Under the pieces are notes generated by a model that ran no database searches, had not been told where the DNA came from, and was given only the letters and a program-made list of their open reading frames with translations. From NCBI GenBank assembly GCA_945903675.1, contig CAMDOP010000052.1, positions 1 through 14,085 on the forward strand: a stretch of 14,085 nucleotides of DNA. Reading direction: 5' to 3'. Both the position numbers and the translations under genes were made by a program. Source of the stretch: Crenothrix polyspora. GTDB taxonomy: Bacteria; Pseudomonadota; Gammaproteobacteria; Methylococcales; Methylomonadaceae. Positions 5,118-13,213 of the stretch are shown piece after piece (the stretch's first letter is position 1; every line of letters begins with the position of its first letter).

Positions 5118-6059
5118 CTATTTTTGTTTATAGGCTTTTTTATAACATCCAATTATCATCCCCAATTGATAAGTCCAGTTCATAGCTTCTCGCATATAGG
5201 CATAGGGTTTTACAAGACAAAACAGTAAAACCTGATAAGCTTTTCTGAATAGCTGCAAGAACATATACCTTGGAACGCCAAATATTTTTTTTCCATCAAA
5301 ATCCATTTCATATAAACTGGATTTTTCACCTGCTATATAGTGAATCTTTAAAAAATACCTGCGTTTAATTTTTTCATCGGGTATTAAGTGCAAAATTTCC
5401 ATTCTAGGCTCATACATCAACGTGAAATTATTTTGCAGTAAATAACGGAACATCATATTATCTTCCCCTCCACCAAGAGCATAACCTTTACGGTTATAGC
5501 GGGCATCGAATCGTAGTCCCTGATGAAATATCCGCATATTGTAAGCAATATTTCCGCTCCATATCGGGGTCGAAAGTTCACGAATTAAGAATCGTTGATT
5601 ACTGTAATTAACCTCTCCGTAAAAAGGCAAAAGATCATCACTTAGCCACTTGGGACGTGAAGATAAAGAGATCGATATTTTACCGCCGACGCAGTCAATT
5701 TCGTCATTGCGCAATATATTGATTGCAGCCTGCAACCAGCCTTTTCTAGGAACCTCATCGGAATCAATAAACGCTAAATAACGACTCGTCAAGCTTTCTT
5801 CAATCGCTCGATTCCTAGCAAAAACAATCCCTTGCTCAAATTCGTTAACATGGCGTATGGTAACCGAATTAACTGCGGCTAAACGCTCAATCAGCTCTTG
5901 AGTATTGTCGATACTGTTGTTATTAATAATCAATACTTCAAAAGGAATAGAGCAATTTTGGAGGCTCAGTTCTTCGATCAAGTTCGGTAAATAATGAGCG
6001 GCATTATAACAACATACCGCGACCGTAACTTGATCTTTAATGGGATACGATGTATTCAT
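5118..6059 (-). CDS. Family 2 glycosyltransferase
   Basis: A 313-residue GT-A fold transferase. VTVAVCCYNAAHYL (11-24) opens the Rossmann-like domain, INNNSIDNT (45-53) is the first nucleotide-binding motif, and FIDSDEVP (97-104) carries the D-x-D metal motif. GGGEDNMMFRYLL (196-208) is the acceptor-side ED motif, and H224 in EILHLIPDEK is typical of the subgroup. The C-terminal part (about 260-313) is aromatic and basic and may touch the membrane. It transfers a sugar from an NDP- donor onto a lipid-linked glycan; donor and linkage cannot be read from the sequence. A 104-bp gap from the deacetylase gene leaves room for its own promoter. Shine-Dalgarno is weak. Confidence 0.93.
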   Translation of the reverse strand: MNTSYPIKDQVTVAVCCYNAAHYLPNLIEELSLQNCSIPFEVLIINNNSIDNTQELIERLAAVNSVTIRHVNEFEQGIVFARNRAIEESLTSRYLAFIDSDEVPRKGWLQAAINILRNDEIDCVGGKISISLSSRPKWLSDDLLPFYGEVNYSNQRFLIRELSTPIWSGNIAYNMRIFHQGLRFDARYNRKGYALGGGEDNMMFRYLLQNNFTLMYEPRMEILHLIPDEKIKRRYFLKIHYIAGEKSSLYEMDFDGKKIFGVPRYMFLQLFRKAYQVLLFCLVKPYAYMREAMNWTYQLGMIIGCYKKAYKQK

Positions 6060-6163
6060 TTTTTTGACTTATAAAGTTGTTTATATGGATTTAATAGCCT
6101 AGATCGGATATCAATTTTTGGTAAAATTATCATCCAAAAAAAACAATCATAAAAAACCATTAC

Positions 6164-6934
6164 TTAACAAATCCTTGCCAACAGCCTTGAAGAATAATAT
6201 TTCAAGGGAAAAAACCAACTCGCGTCATTCATACCAAACCCGATTTTTTGCTTAAGTTTCCATGCTGAATCATCACCGTAGACTTCAATGCGATGTAGCA
6301 TTAAAGGATCACGCGCAGCATTATTAAAACCAGATCGCGTCGTACACGCTGTTTTAAAACTAGCTTGCTGAACTAATTCACGAGTTCTTTCATTAAGTAG
6401 TCCAAAAGGATAGGCAAAGTGACTACATGCCACACCTAACTGTTCTTCAATAATTTTCTTTGATTGGACTAATTCTTTACATACACTTTCATCATCAAGT
6501 TCAGTCAACGCAGGGTGATTAACTGTGTGTGAACCAAAGTCTATACCCTGACTTGCCATCTCTTTAATTTGTGCCCAAGACAACATCTTGCGCTTAGAAA
6601 AAGTTGGCGCACTCATCCATTGATTAGTTTTACCCACTAAACCTGTCGCTAGATAAATGATTGCTGGAATCTGATAACGTCTCAAAATTGGAAATGCGTT
6701 ACTGTAATTATCCTCAAAACCATCATCTAACGTTATTAAAAAGGCTTTGTCTGGTAGCGGAGTATGATTAATATAATAATCTTCAATCGCACCGATACTA
6801 ACAGGCTTAAATCCTTCATTTAATAACATTTGTAGATGTTGTTCAAACTGCTTAGGTCTACAGGCATATTTTATTTCAGCAGCCGTTTTTGGCTCTGACA
6901 CCATGTGATACATTAAAATAACAAAACGCTGCAT
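6164..6934 (-). CDS. CE4 polysaccharide deacetylase
   Basis: A NodB-homology domain protein of 256 residues from the chosen start. Motifs are TLDDGF (68-73) with catalytic and metal Asp 70/71, SHTVNH (135-140) with metal His 136 and 140, and AYPFG (174-178). It removes acetyl groups from N- or O-acetylated sugars. No signal peptide is visible, so it may act on a cytoplasmic lipid-linked intermediate. The frame is open back to a TTG at 6970, but the ATG at 6934 has a strong AAGGGGAG Shine-Dalgarno three bases upstream and begins MQRFVILMYHMVS, the usual family start. It lies 36 bp after a GT2 gene in the glycan cluster. Confidence 0.93.
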   Translation of the reverse strand: MQRFVILMYHMVSEPKTAAEIKYACRPKQFEQHLQMLLNEGFKPVSIGAIEDYYINHTPLPDKAFLITLDDGFEDNYSNAFPILRRYQIPAIIYLATGLVGKTNQWMSAPTFSKRKMLSWAQIKEMASQGIDFGSHTVNHPALTELDDESVCKELVQSKKIIEEQLGVACSHFAYPFGLLNERTRELVQQASFKTACTTRSGFNNAARDPLMLHRIEVYGDDSAWKLKQKIGFGMNDASWFFPLKYYSSRLLARIC

Positions 6935-6937
6935 ATA

Positions 6938-6945
6938 CTCCCCTT
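6938..6945 (-). promoter_or_regulatory. Ribosome binding site fixing the deacetylase start
   Basis: On the minus strand the bases read AAGGGGAG, then TAT and the ATG at 6934. This is among the best Shine-Dalgarno matches in the window and favours the internal ATG over the TTG 36 bases upstream. The three-base spacing is short but workable. Confidence 0.7.
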
Positions 6946-6970
6946 GTACGAAAACCAACACTCGATTCAA

Positions 6971-7930
6971 TCATTTATTTTCCAAAACCAATACCAGCCT
7001 TCTATAGATAGATAGCGGTAATAAAGCAGGCATCAGATATTTGAGATCAGCCAATCGCCAAAAACCATTCTTTATTAGTGTTCGAAATAACTTTTGCGCG
7101 GAAACAAAATCTCGCGTCCAAAATGCCTCAAAAGCCTGTTTGCGCAATGGACCATTAATCAATTCATTAAGTATGGATAAATCCAAATGTTTAATCAGCT
7201 CAGCATGTTGTTCTGCGAAGTCTTTTCTAACGCGCCAAGCATCTAACACTTGCCTCCATTTGACAGACGATATTTGCCCATAATCATGCCAGCGGTAAAA
7301 AGCTAACACTTCAGGAACACGAACGATATGTTGAGTGACTGCGGAAAGCCGTATCCAAAAATCATAATCCATGGCACTAAAACAGCGTGTAGAAAACCCT
7401 TCTAACTTACTAACGATGCTTCGACGCGTAAGCGCTGCATGAATCGGCCACGGACAACTTTTTAAGAAAGCCTCATGAATATTGCCTTGCTCATAAGCGG
7501 GCGGCAGATGCGGCGGGCCATCTTGGCCATTTTCAACGACATTCTGCCAACCGCAATAACTTAAGTCCGCATTAGTGCCAACCAACGCCCGGTATAACTT
7601 TTCCAGGCAATCAGAAGCCCAGTAATCATCGGCATCGAGAAATGCGATAAAGTCACCTTTTGCATGTTGTAACGCCAAGTTACGCGCCGGATAAGGACCG
7701 CTGTTCTGTTGGTAAAATACAATAAGGCGGTGATCTAATTTTAACAATTCAGATAAGATACTCCGACTGGAATCGGTTGAGCCATCATCAACAATCAACA
7801 ATTCCAAATTGGCGTATGTCTGAGATAAAACACACTTAATAGTCTCATATAGATAATGTTCCGCGTTAAAGCAGGGCATAATAATTGATATTAAACCATA
7901 TTGATTATCAAGTTTTTGTTTATCTAGCAT
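6971..7930 (-). CDS. Family 2 glycosyltransferase
   Basis: A 319-residue GT-A transferase. It shows ISIIMPCFNAEHYL (14-27), the nucleotide-binding LIVDDGSTDSS (45-55), GPYPARNLAL (78-87), and FLDADDYW (97-104) with the D-x-D motif. SAMDYDFWIRLS in the middle of the protein carries the usual D-x-D/E acceptor-side motif. The C-terminal third is helical with basic and aromatic residues. It likely adds one residue to a surface glycan. No clear Shine-Dalgarno precedes the ATG; 54 bp separate it from the amidotransferase gene, so it probably belongs to the same transcript. Confidence 0.94.
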   Translation of the reverse strand: MLDKQKLDNQYGLISIIMPCFNAEHYLYETIKCVLSQTYANLELLIVDDGSTDSSRSILSELLKLDHRLIVFYQQNSGPYPARNLALQHAKGDFIAFLDADDYWASDCLEKLYRALVGTNADLSYCGWQNVVENGQDGPPHLPPAYEQGNIHEAFLKSCPWPIHAALTRRSIVSKLEGFSTRCFSAMDYDFWIRLSAVTQHIVRVPEVLAFYRWHDYGQISSVKWRQVLDAWRVRKDFAEQHAELIKHLDLSILNELINGPLRKQAFEAFWTRDFVSAQKLFRTLIKNGFWRLADLKYLMPALLPLSIYRRLVLVLENK

Positions 7931-7984
7931 ACAAATAAATTCGTAAAATATATTTCAACTGAAGATTAATAGTGAGTCTTTTCA

Positions 7985-9841
7985 TTACTTTAATACGTTA
8001 TTTATTCCCGGCCATTGCTCTAAAATGCAATATGCCCATCGTTTATATTCATGACTATTTTTACGTTGTAAAAAGGAATTATTTTTCCATGCTGAAAAAT
8101 GCGATGAATTGTTTACATATCTCCAAATTGGAATTGTAAATCCAGTTTTTGGTCTGTTAAGTATATTATCCGGCAAAGTAGTCATTAACGAATTAGCTAA
8201 TATCGATTTCCCTTGCCCTAATCGACCAGTAGCGGCGAGTCCAACCAATTGACCTAACAGAATATGGTCTACAAAAGGAACGCGTATTTCAAGTGAATGA
8301 GCCATTCCAATCCAGTCAGTGTCACGTAAAAGTTGATTCCTCATATAGTTACTCGATTCAAGTTCAACAATTTTGCAGAAACTAGATTGAGCATTAAATG
8401 TAGTCTTTCGATCCGAATAATTATTTGATAAATTTTGCAACCCTACCTGAGCGAAATCCCTGTCTAGTATATGATGCAGATGCCATGGCATGAACAGCCC
8501 TCTTTCCAGTTGATAAGCTCCTTCCAGCGCCCCCCCCATCTTGTAATAGCCAGATTTATTGGGGTTAAAATGTTTAAAATTTTCTGCTAAGAACTTATGC
8601 AAATAGAAAAATAGATCTCCAGCAAGTGGTAAAGAGCTCAATCGTGTTGAATTATTTACAATGGTTGGAATATTTTTAAAAGTCGAATAACCACCCAAAA
8701 ACTCGTCACCACCCAGTCCAGATAAAACAACCTTAAGCCCGGCCTGACTTGCTGCTTTACTAACAAACCAAGTATTAAGCCCATCTATTGTTGGCTGATC
8801 CATAGCTGAAAAAAACGCAGGCAATTCATCTTCAATGTCGCTAAGACTTGCTAAAATGATGTGATGATTAACACCTAATATTTTTGCTATTTCTGAAGCA
8901 CCTGGTACTTCATCGACTTTTCTTCCTTTAAATTCATTAAATCCTAGAGTAATTGATTCTATAGGTTTTTTCGATAACTCATTTGCAAGGCCAGTAATAG
9001 CGGTGGAATCAAGACCGGCTGAAAGAAAAGAACCTATAGGAACATCAGCCACCATATGTAACTTTATGCTTTCACGAATAGCATTGATTGAGTATTCTAA
9101 AGATTCGCTTACAGGGATTTTTTCGGCGTCTATACAAGAATTTTCAATAGTATTAGTAATATTCCAATATTGTGTAAAGCTTAACTTTCCACTTTGTTCA
9201 ATTTCTAAAATGTGTCCGGCCGGTAACATTTCAATGTTTTCGTACAATGTTAAAGGTTCGGATACGCTCCCCCAAAGTAAAAAACTGACTGCTCCAGCGG
9301 GGTTAATATCGGGCGTTATTGCCCCGCCGGCTAACAAAGCTTTCACTTGTGAAGCAAAGCGAATAACGCCTTTCTTGTTGCAGTAGTACAGCGGCTTTAT
9401 TCCATAAGGATCACGAGCAAGTATTAATTTTCTATTCCGGTTATCCCATAAACCAAATGCAAACATACCACGTAGCTGCTTTACCATCTCGACACCACAG
9501 TCACGATATAGATGGAGCAACACTTCAGTATCGCTATGACTACGAAAAACAAAGCCTTTAGCTACCAGTTTTTCTCTTAGCTCTTGATGGTTGTAAATTT
9601 CACCATTAAAAGTGATCGACAACTGCCCATCTGAAGTATGCATCGGTTGAGCGCCTAGCTCAGATAATTCGATAATAGCAAGGCGGCGATGACCCAAACC
9701 AATGCGCCCATCGTTTGAGCACCAAGTGCCGAATCCATCTGGACCACGAACCCGCATAGCATCACTAGTACGTTCCAATTCCAATAAATCAACAGGAGGC
9801 GTTTGATTACTATAAGCAAAGATACCGTTAATCCCACACAT
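7985..9841 (-). CDS. asnB: Glutamine-hydrolysing asparagine synthase family amidotransferase, glycan-associated
   Basis: A 618-residue, two-domain enzyme of usual length. The class II glutaminase domain has nucleophile C2 in MCGINGIF, RGPDGFG (32-38), LGHRRLAII (49-57) and NGEIYNH (79-85). The synthase domain has the ATP-pyrophosphatase loop LSAGLDST (273-280), where the common SGGxDS reads SAGLDS, and SGLGGDEFLGGY (374-385). Both halves look intact. In polysaccharide clusters such enzymes often amidate uronic acids or other carboxylates, so the gene name is by family only. AGGTGAG lies four bases before the ATG, inside the preceding gene, which it overlaps by 14 bp. A run of eight G (minus strand, 8537-8530) encodes Met-Gly-Gly-Ala and could slip. 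Confidence 0.92.
   Translation of the reverse strand: MCGINGIFAYSNQTPPVDLLELERTSDAMRVRGPDGFGTWCSNDGRIGLGHRRLAIIELSELGAQPMHTSDGQLSITFNGEIYNHQELREKLVAKGFVFRSHSDTEVLLHLYRDCGVEMVKQLRGMFAFGLWDNRNRKLILARDPYGIKPLYYCNKKGVIRFASQVKALLAGGAITPDINPAGAVSFLLWGSVSEPLTLYENIEMLPAGHILEIEQSGKLSFTQYWNITNTIENSCIDAEKIPVSESLEYSINAIRESIKLHMVADVPIGSFLSAGLDSTAITGLANELSKKPIESITLGFNEFKGRKVDEVPGASEIAKILGVNHHIILASLSDIEDELPAFFSAMDQPTIDGLNTWFVSKAASQAGLKVVLSGLGGDEFLGGYSTFKNIPTIVNNSTRLSSLPLAGDLFFYLHKFLAENFKHFNPNKSGYYKMGGALEGAYQLERGLFMPWHLHHILDRDFAQVGLQNLSNNYSDRKTTFNAQSSFCKIVELESSNYMRNQLLRDTDWIGMAHSLEIRVPFVDHILLGQLVGLAATGRLGQGKSILANSLMTTLPDNILNRPKTGFTIPIWRYVNNSSHFSAWKNNSFLQRKNSHEYKRWAYCILEQWPGINNVLK
8530..8537 (-). repeat. Poly-G8 homopolymer tract within asnB
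   Basis: Eight consecutive C on the plus strand, read as G8 in the coding strand (ATG GGG GGG GCG). The frame is intact here. Slipped-strand mispairing by one base would truncate the protein. Confidence 0.8.
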
Positions 9842-10934
9842 TCAACTCACCTGCGGCTCTTTCTACTATGACTTCATCGCGAATAACCTCAAGCCATGCC
9901 CTACCCCATTTTTGATCAGGCTCAACATAATTCCCCTCAGCCCATTCATTCCATGCTTTAAGAAAAACAATAGCCTCTTCTGGTTTTCGATCAGCCACAC
10001 GTTCAATGGCTTCATGTAAATGTCTACGAAATAACTCAGGTGTAGCATTATGAAAGACTAATCCTCGCATACCAGCGCGTGGCGTATTATCCCAGTTGGG
10101 TAGGGCAATAGGATAATCGGGCCAATCGACAACATTACTTCGCAGGAGTATACCCATGATTTCCTCATAATCCCAAAGTGTCAGCTTGTGTTTATTACCC
10201 TGTAAAGCCAGCTTGATTTTGGTGCTAAGATAGCGCTTTGGAATGCGTCCATCATGTGCAGGTAAGGCTTGCATAATTGAAGCGTCTAAGCCTCTCTCCC
10301 TAGGATCCCAGTTCTCGTTACGATGCGATACGCCAATTAAATAAAGGCCAGGCAACCCTGCTTTGAGGGCGGACTCCCGCCAATAACTCATCACCTTTCG
10401 AACATCTGGAATACTATCTGGCGCATAAATAACAAATATCGGCTTACCGTCTATTTTTAGGTACCGTTTATCATTAAAGGCTTTGAGCAACCAATCAAAA
10501 TGTGCGGCATGGTCATCCCATCCGGGATAAACCTGCTCTATCAAAGTTGTATTGGTGCCCTGCCATGAACTGTTCCAGCTATGGTTAGCCCAGCATAAAC
10601 AAAATGGAAAATCAGGTTCGCCACTGGATAGAATCTCATCTACAGGTCTTTCAAGCATCCGTCGTCCGTCACCTAACCAATAATGATAATAACAAAAACC
10701 CTCTATGCCATATTCTTTGGCCAATTCAGCCTGAGCATGACGGGCTTCTGGTAAGCGTAAATCATAAAAACCAAGATCCGCAGGGATATGGGGTTGATAA
10801 TGATCTGGAAACAGTGGCTTTGCTTTGGCGACATTAGTCCATTCAGTAAAACCTTTGCCCCACCACTCATCATTTTCTGGCGTGGGATGAAATTGAGGCA
10901 GATGGAAAGCGATAACTCTAGCTCGTTTATTCAT
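9828..10934 (-). CDS. WbsX / GH99-like glycan biosynthesis protein
   Basis: A 368-residue protein of the WbsX family (Pfam 'Glyco_trans_WbsX', related to endo-mannosidase GH99). Signatures are AFHLPQFHPTPENDEWWGKGFTEW (9-32, interrupted only by normal variation), GIEGFCYYHYWLGDGRRMLE (76-95), FCLCWANHSWNSSWQG (111-126), and near the C-terminus FLKAWNEWAEGNYVEPDQKWG. Members are common in O-antigen and rhamnan-type clusters; whether they transfer or hydrolyse sugars is not settled. No signal peptide, so cytoplasmic. It starts 3 bp after the upstream glycosyltransferase stop and overlaps asnB by 14 bp, so it is co-translated with both. Confidence 0.92.
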   Translation of the reverse strand: MNKRARVIAFHLPQFHPTPENDEWWGKGFTEWTNVAKAKPLFPDHYQPHIPADLGFYDLRLPEARHAQAELAKEYGIEGFCYYHYWLGDGRRMLERPVDEILSSGEPDFPFCLCWANHSWNSSWQGTNTTLIEQVYPGWDDHAAHFDWLLKAFNDKRYLKIDGKPIFVIYAPDSIPDVRKVMSYWRESALKAGLPGLYLIGVSHRNENWDPRERGLDASIMQALPAHDGRIPKRYLSTKIKLALQGNKHKLTLWDYEEIMGILLRSNVVDWPDYPIALPNWDNTPRAGMRGLVFHNATPELFRRHLHEAIERVADRKPEEAIVFLKAWNEWAEGNYVEPDQKWGRAWLEVIRDEVIVERAAGELNVWD

Positions 10935-10937
10935 AAA

Positions 10938-11993
10938 CTATGTAGATACTTTGTTAAATTTTGATAGTATTGAACGCCAAGCACTAACAACCTCTTGCTC
11001 TTCTAGTTCAAAAGAATAGTACTCGTGTATAAAGTCAGCCGCCAACCGGCCTTTTTCAAAGATTGGCGCTGGATCTAAATCAAAAGATTGAATGACCTCT
11101 TCGATAGTTTTAGCAAAACCTATAATATCGCCTTGCTCAATAGGATAAGAAAACTCTGGTTTAAAAAACTCACGCCCACCGCCGCCATGAAAGCCGATAA
11201 CAACGCAACCGCAAGCCATAGCTTCTGCAGCCGGCAAGCCAAAACCTTCTGGATAGCCGAAACTGAGAAATAATACAGAATCTTGATAGATACGCGCTAC
11301 TTCAGACTGAGGAATATTGATAAAAGGGATAATCTCAAAATCATCAAGTACACCTCGAAACTTAAGGATATTAATCACCTGCATCGCATCTTGCTCATTC
11401 TTGATGCGTGAAAAGCAGATCTGTTTCTTTTTCTTCCCCTGAAAAGCAAAACGCTTTGTATCGATTGATAGTCTAAATCGATACAAAGGCAGTTCTGGGA
11501 AGCTATGTTGTAGATAGCACTCGCCATCCTCCGAGTTGACTAGAGTAGCTAATACATCTGGATGATGATAAGGCGTGATTAGCCGCTCCTTATTCACAGA
11601 ATAGCCTACAAAAGTAAGATAGCTATTCTGGTTCAATATCACTTTTTTTATGCCTCTACCATAAGCGGCAGCAAGATCAGGCCCATACATTTCGGGGATT
11701 ACCAAGATATCAGAAGCATCTATGACTGGACGAATTCCACCACGAATCGGCAGTTCAATCACTTTATCTGGATCCATGCGCCGCTTGAATCTGGCAACAA
11801 GTCGATCCAAAAAAGTATCGCGCCAATAGACTAAAGCTGTTGTGTTCTCAAACCAATTAACTCTAAAGCCCTTAGTTTTATGAACCACATACGCAGGTAT
11901 GCCATTCCGATTTAATATATCCACATGTTGATATATCACCCGAACGCCACCTACAGGATGTTTATGTTCAGGACATAGATAATAAATAGTCAT
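10938..11993 (-). CDS. GT-B glycosyltransferase (GT1/GT4-like)
   Basis: A 351-residue protein. The N-terminal domain opens with MTIYYLCPEHKHPVGGVRVIYQHV (1-24), the GG loop of GT-B enzymes. The C-terminal domain has KKQICFSRIKNEQDAMQVI (189-207) and the donor-binding FGYPEGFGLPAAEAMACGC (245-263) with the E-x7-E pattern typical of GT4. Shorter than most GT4 proteins (about 370-400) but complete in both halves. Predicted to act in the cytoplasm on a lipid-linked glycan. It lies 9 bp after the next glycosyltransferase gene upstream and 3 bp before wbsX-like. Confidence 0.88.
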   Translation of the reverse strand: MTIYYLCPEHKHPVGGVRVIYQHVDILNRNGIPAYVVHKTKGFRVNWFENTTALVYWRDTFLDRLVARFKRRMDPDKVIELPIRGGIRPVIDASDILVIPEMYGPDLAAAYGRGIKKVILNQNSYLTFVGYSVNKERLITPYHHPDVLATLVNSEDGECYLQHSFPELPLYRFRLSIDTKRFAFQGKKKKQICFSRIKNEQDAMQVINILKFRGVLDDFEIIPFINIPQSEVARIYQDSVLFLSFGYPEGFGLPAAEAMACGCVVIGFHGGGGREFFKPEFSYPIEQGDIIGFAKTIEEVIQSFDLDPAPIFEKGRLAADFIHEYYSFELEEQEVVSAWRSILSKFNKVST

Positions 11994-12002
11994 CTAACAT
12001 TC

Positions 12003-13211
12003 TCACAAGTCATTACGGCAATTAGATATATTCAAGATGATCTTCTGTATCGAAGAAGCATAAGACTCAACAGAAAAATAATTAAAAACACGTCTCTGAC
12101 CAGCTGTACCAAAATCGTTACGCAATTGCACTGACCGTAATAATGCATCTACCCGTTCAGCAATGACTTCTAGTGAATCAATCGGGACCAAATAACCCGT
12201 CTCGCCATCACTTACAATCTCCTCTGGGCCACCACAACAGGTTGAAATAACAGGCTTTCCAGCAGCCATAGCTTCTATCAATACACGACCAAAGGTTTCT
12301 TGCCGCGCACAATGAACAAATATATCGCAAGCCTTCATTAAGCGAGGAATATCTTGTCTAGGCCCTAAAAACCGAAATGTTTGCTCTAAACCAAGATCAA
12401 CTACCAAATCATGTAAATATGTTGAATAGTGCTCGAGTTCACTACCTGCTATCAAAAAACAAACGCCTGATTGTTTAGACAATACATTTTCAGCTACCTT
12501 AATTAAAAAATCGTAACCTTTGCGTGGGTTTGCAGTACCCACTGCAAGAATGAGGAGTATATCGGCTGATAAACCCAGTTCTTTTCTTACAGAAACAACC
12601 TCTGCACTCACTGGTAATGGTAAAAACTCGCTAATATTGACGCCATTATGTATAACCTTCAGTGGTTTTAGTTGACCTGCAACACGAAACTCTCGAGCAA
12701 GAAATGACGAATTTACAATAATGGTATTCGATAATCGTCCCACCAGATATTGTACTAACCATGAGGGAATATAGGCTCTAAGGTCATTATTGTTATTAAT
12801 CGCCTCATGCAAATGCCATATATGTGGTCGCCGAGTTAACAATGCGGCTATAGCGCCATCAATGCACGGCAGACCATTAGTGTAAACCAAGTCTATTTCT
12901 TCTCGTTCGATAAGACTTGCTAATGCCCATACACGTTCTTTAAATGTGTATACAAAACGAAATAAATGCGTAATACCCCAAAGACTAGGAGATATAAGCC
13001 AACCTCCTAAGTTTCTTATGTATATCGGAACATCTAAAGCTTCTAAACGAGGTAAGATTGTTGGGACCCCAGCAGACTCCCATGGACAAATCACAACAGG
13101 GCTAATTAGCTTGTAATCAAGATACTCTAGTGCATCTGCTAAACAAGGTCCTACCCCAGCCATAGAAGAAGAATCACTAGTAATGAATAACGATTTAATT
13201 TTTTTAGTCAT
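12003..13211 (-). CDS. Family 4 glycosyltransferase
   Basis: A 402-residue GT-B enzyme. The N-terminal domain has the flexible loop around SSSMAGVGPCLADAL (14-28), DLVYTNGLPCIDGAIAAL (107-124) and HLHEAIN (133-139). The hinge is NGVNISEFLP (189-198). The C-terminal domain has LAVGTANPRKGYDFLIKVAENV (222-243), RFLGPRQDIPRLMKACDIFVH (280-300) and ETFGRVLIEAMAAGKPVIST (305-324), including the retaining GT4 E-x7-E motif. Likely a retaining sugar transferase in glycan assembly. Only 2 bp separate its ATG from the stop of the upstream glycosyltransferase, with no Shine-Dalgarno of its own, so translation is probably coupled. Confidence 0.95.
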   Translation of the reverse strand: MTKKIKSLFITSDSSSMAGVGPCLADALEYLDYKLISPVVICPWESAGVPTILPRLEALDVPIYIRNLGGWLISPSLWGITHLFRFVYTFKERVWALASLIEREEIDLVYTNGLPCIDGAIAALLTRRPHIWHLHEAINNNNDLRAYIPSWLVQYLVGRLSNTIIVNSSFLAREFRVAGQLKPLKVIHNGVNISEFLPLPVSAEVVSVRKELGLSADILLILAVGTANPRKGYDFLIKVAENVLSKQSGVCFLIAGSELEHYSTYLHDLVVDLGLEQTFRFLGPRQDIPRLMKACDIFVHCARQETFGRVLIEAMAAGKPVISTCCGGPEEIVSDGETGYLVPIDSLEVIAERVDALLRSVQLRNDFGTAGQRRVFNYFSVESYASSIQKIILNISNCRNDL

Positions 13212-13213
13212 TT

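Noticed and set aside
6115..6140. TTTTTGG...CCAAAAA inverted repeat between the deacetylase and GT2 genes, considered as a terminator.
   Set aside because: The stem has only two G-C pairs and a 12-base loop, so it is too weak for a convincing terminator.
9003..9386. 127-codon plus-strand frame inside the amidotransferase gene.
   Set aside because: It is antisense to a well-conserved coding region and shows no motif of its own.
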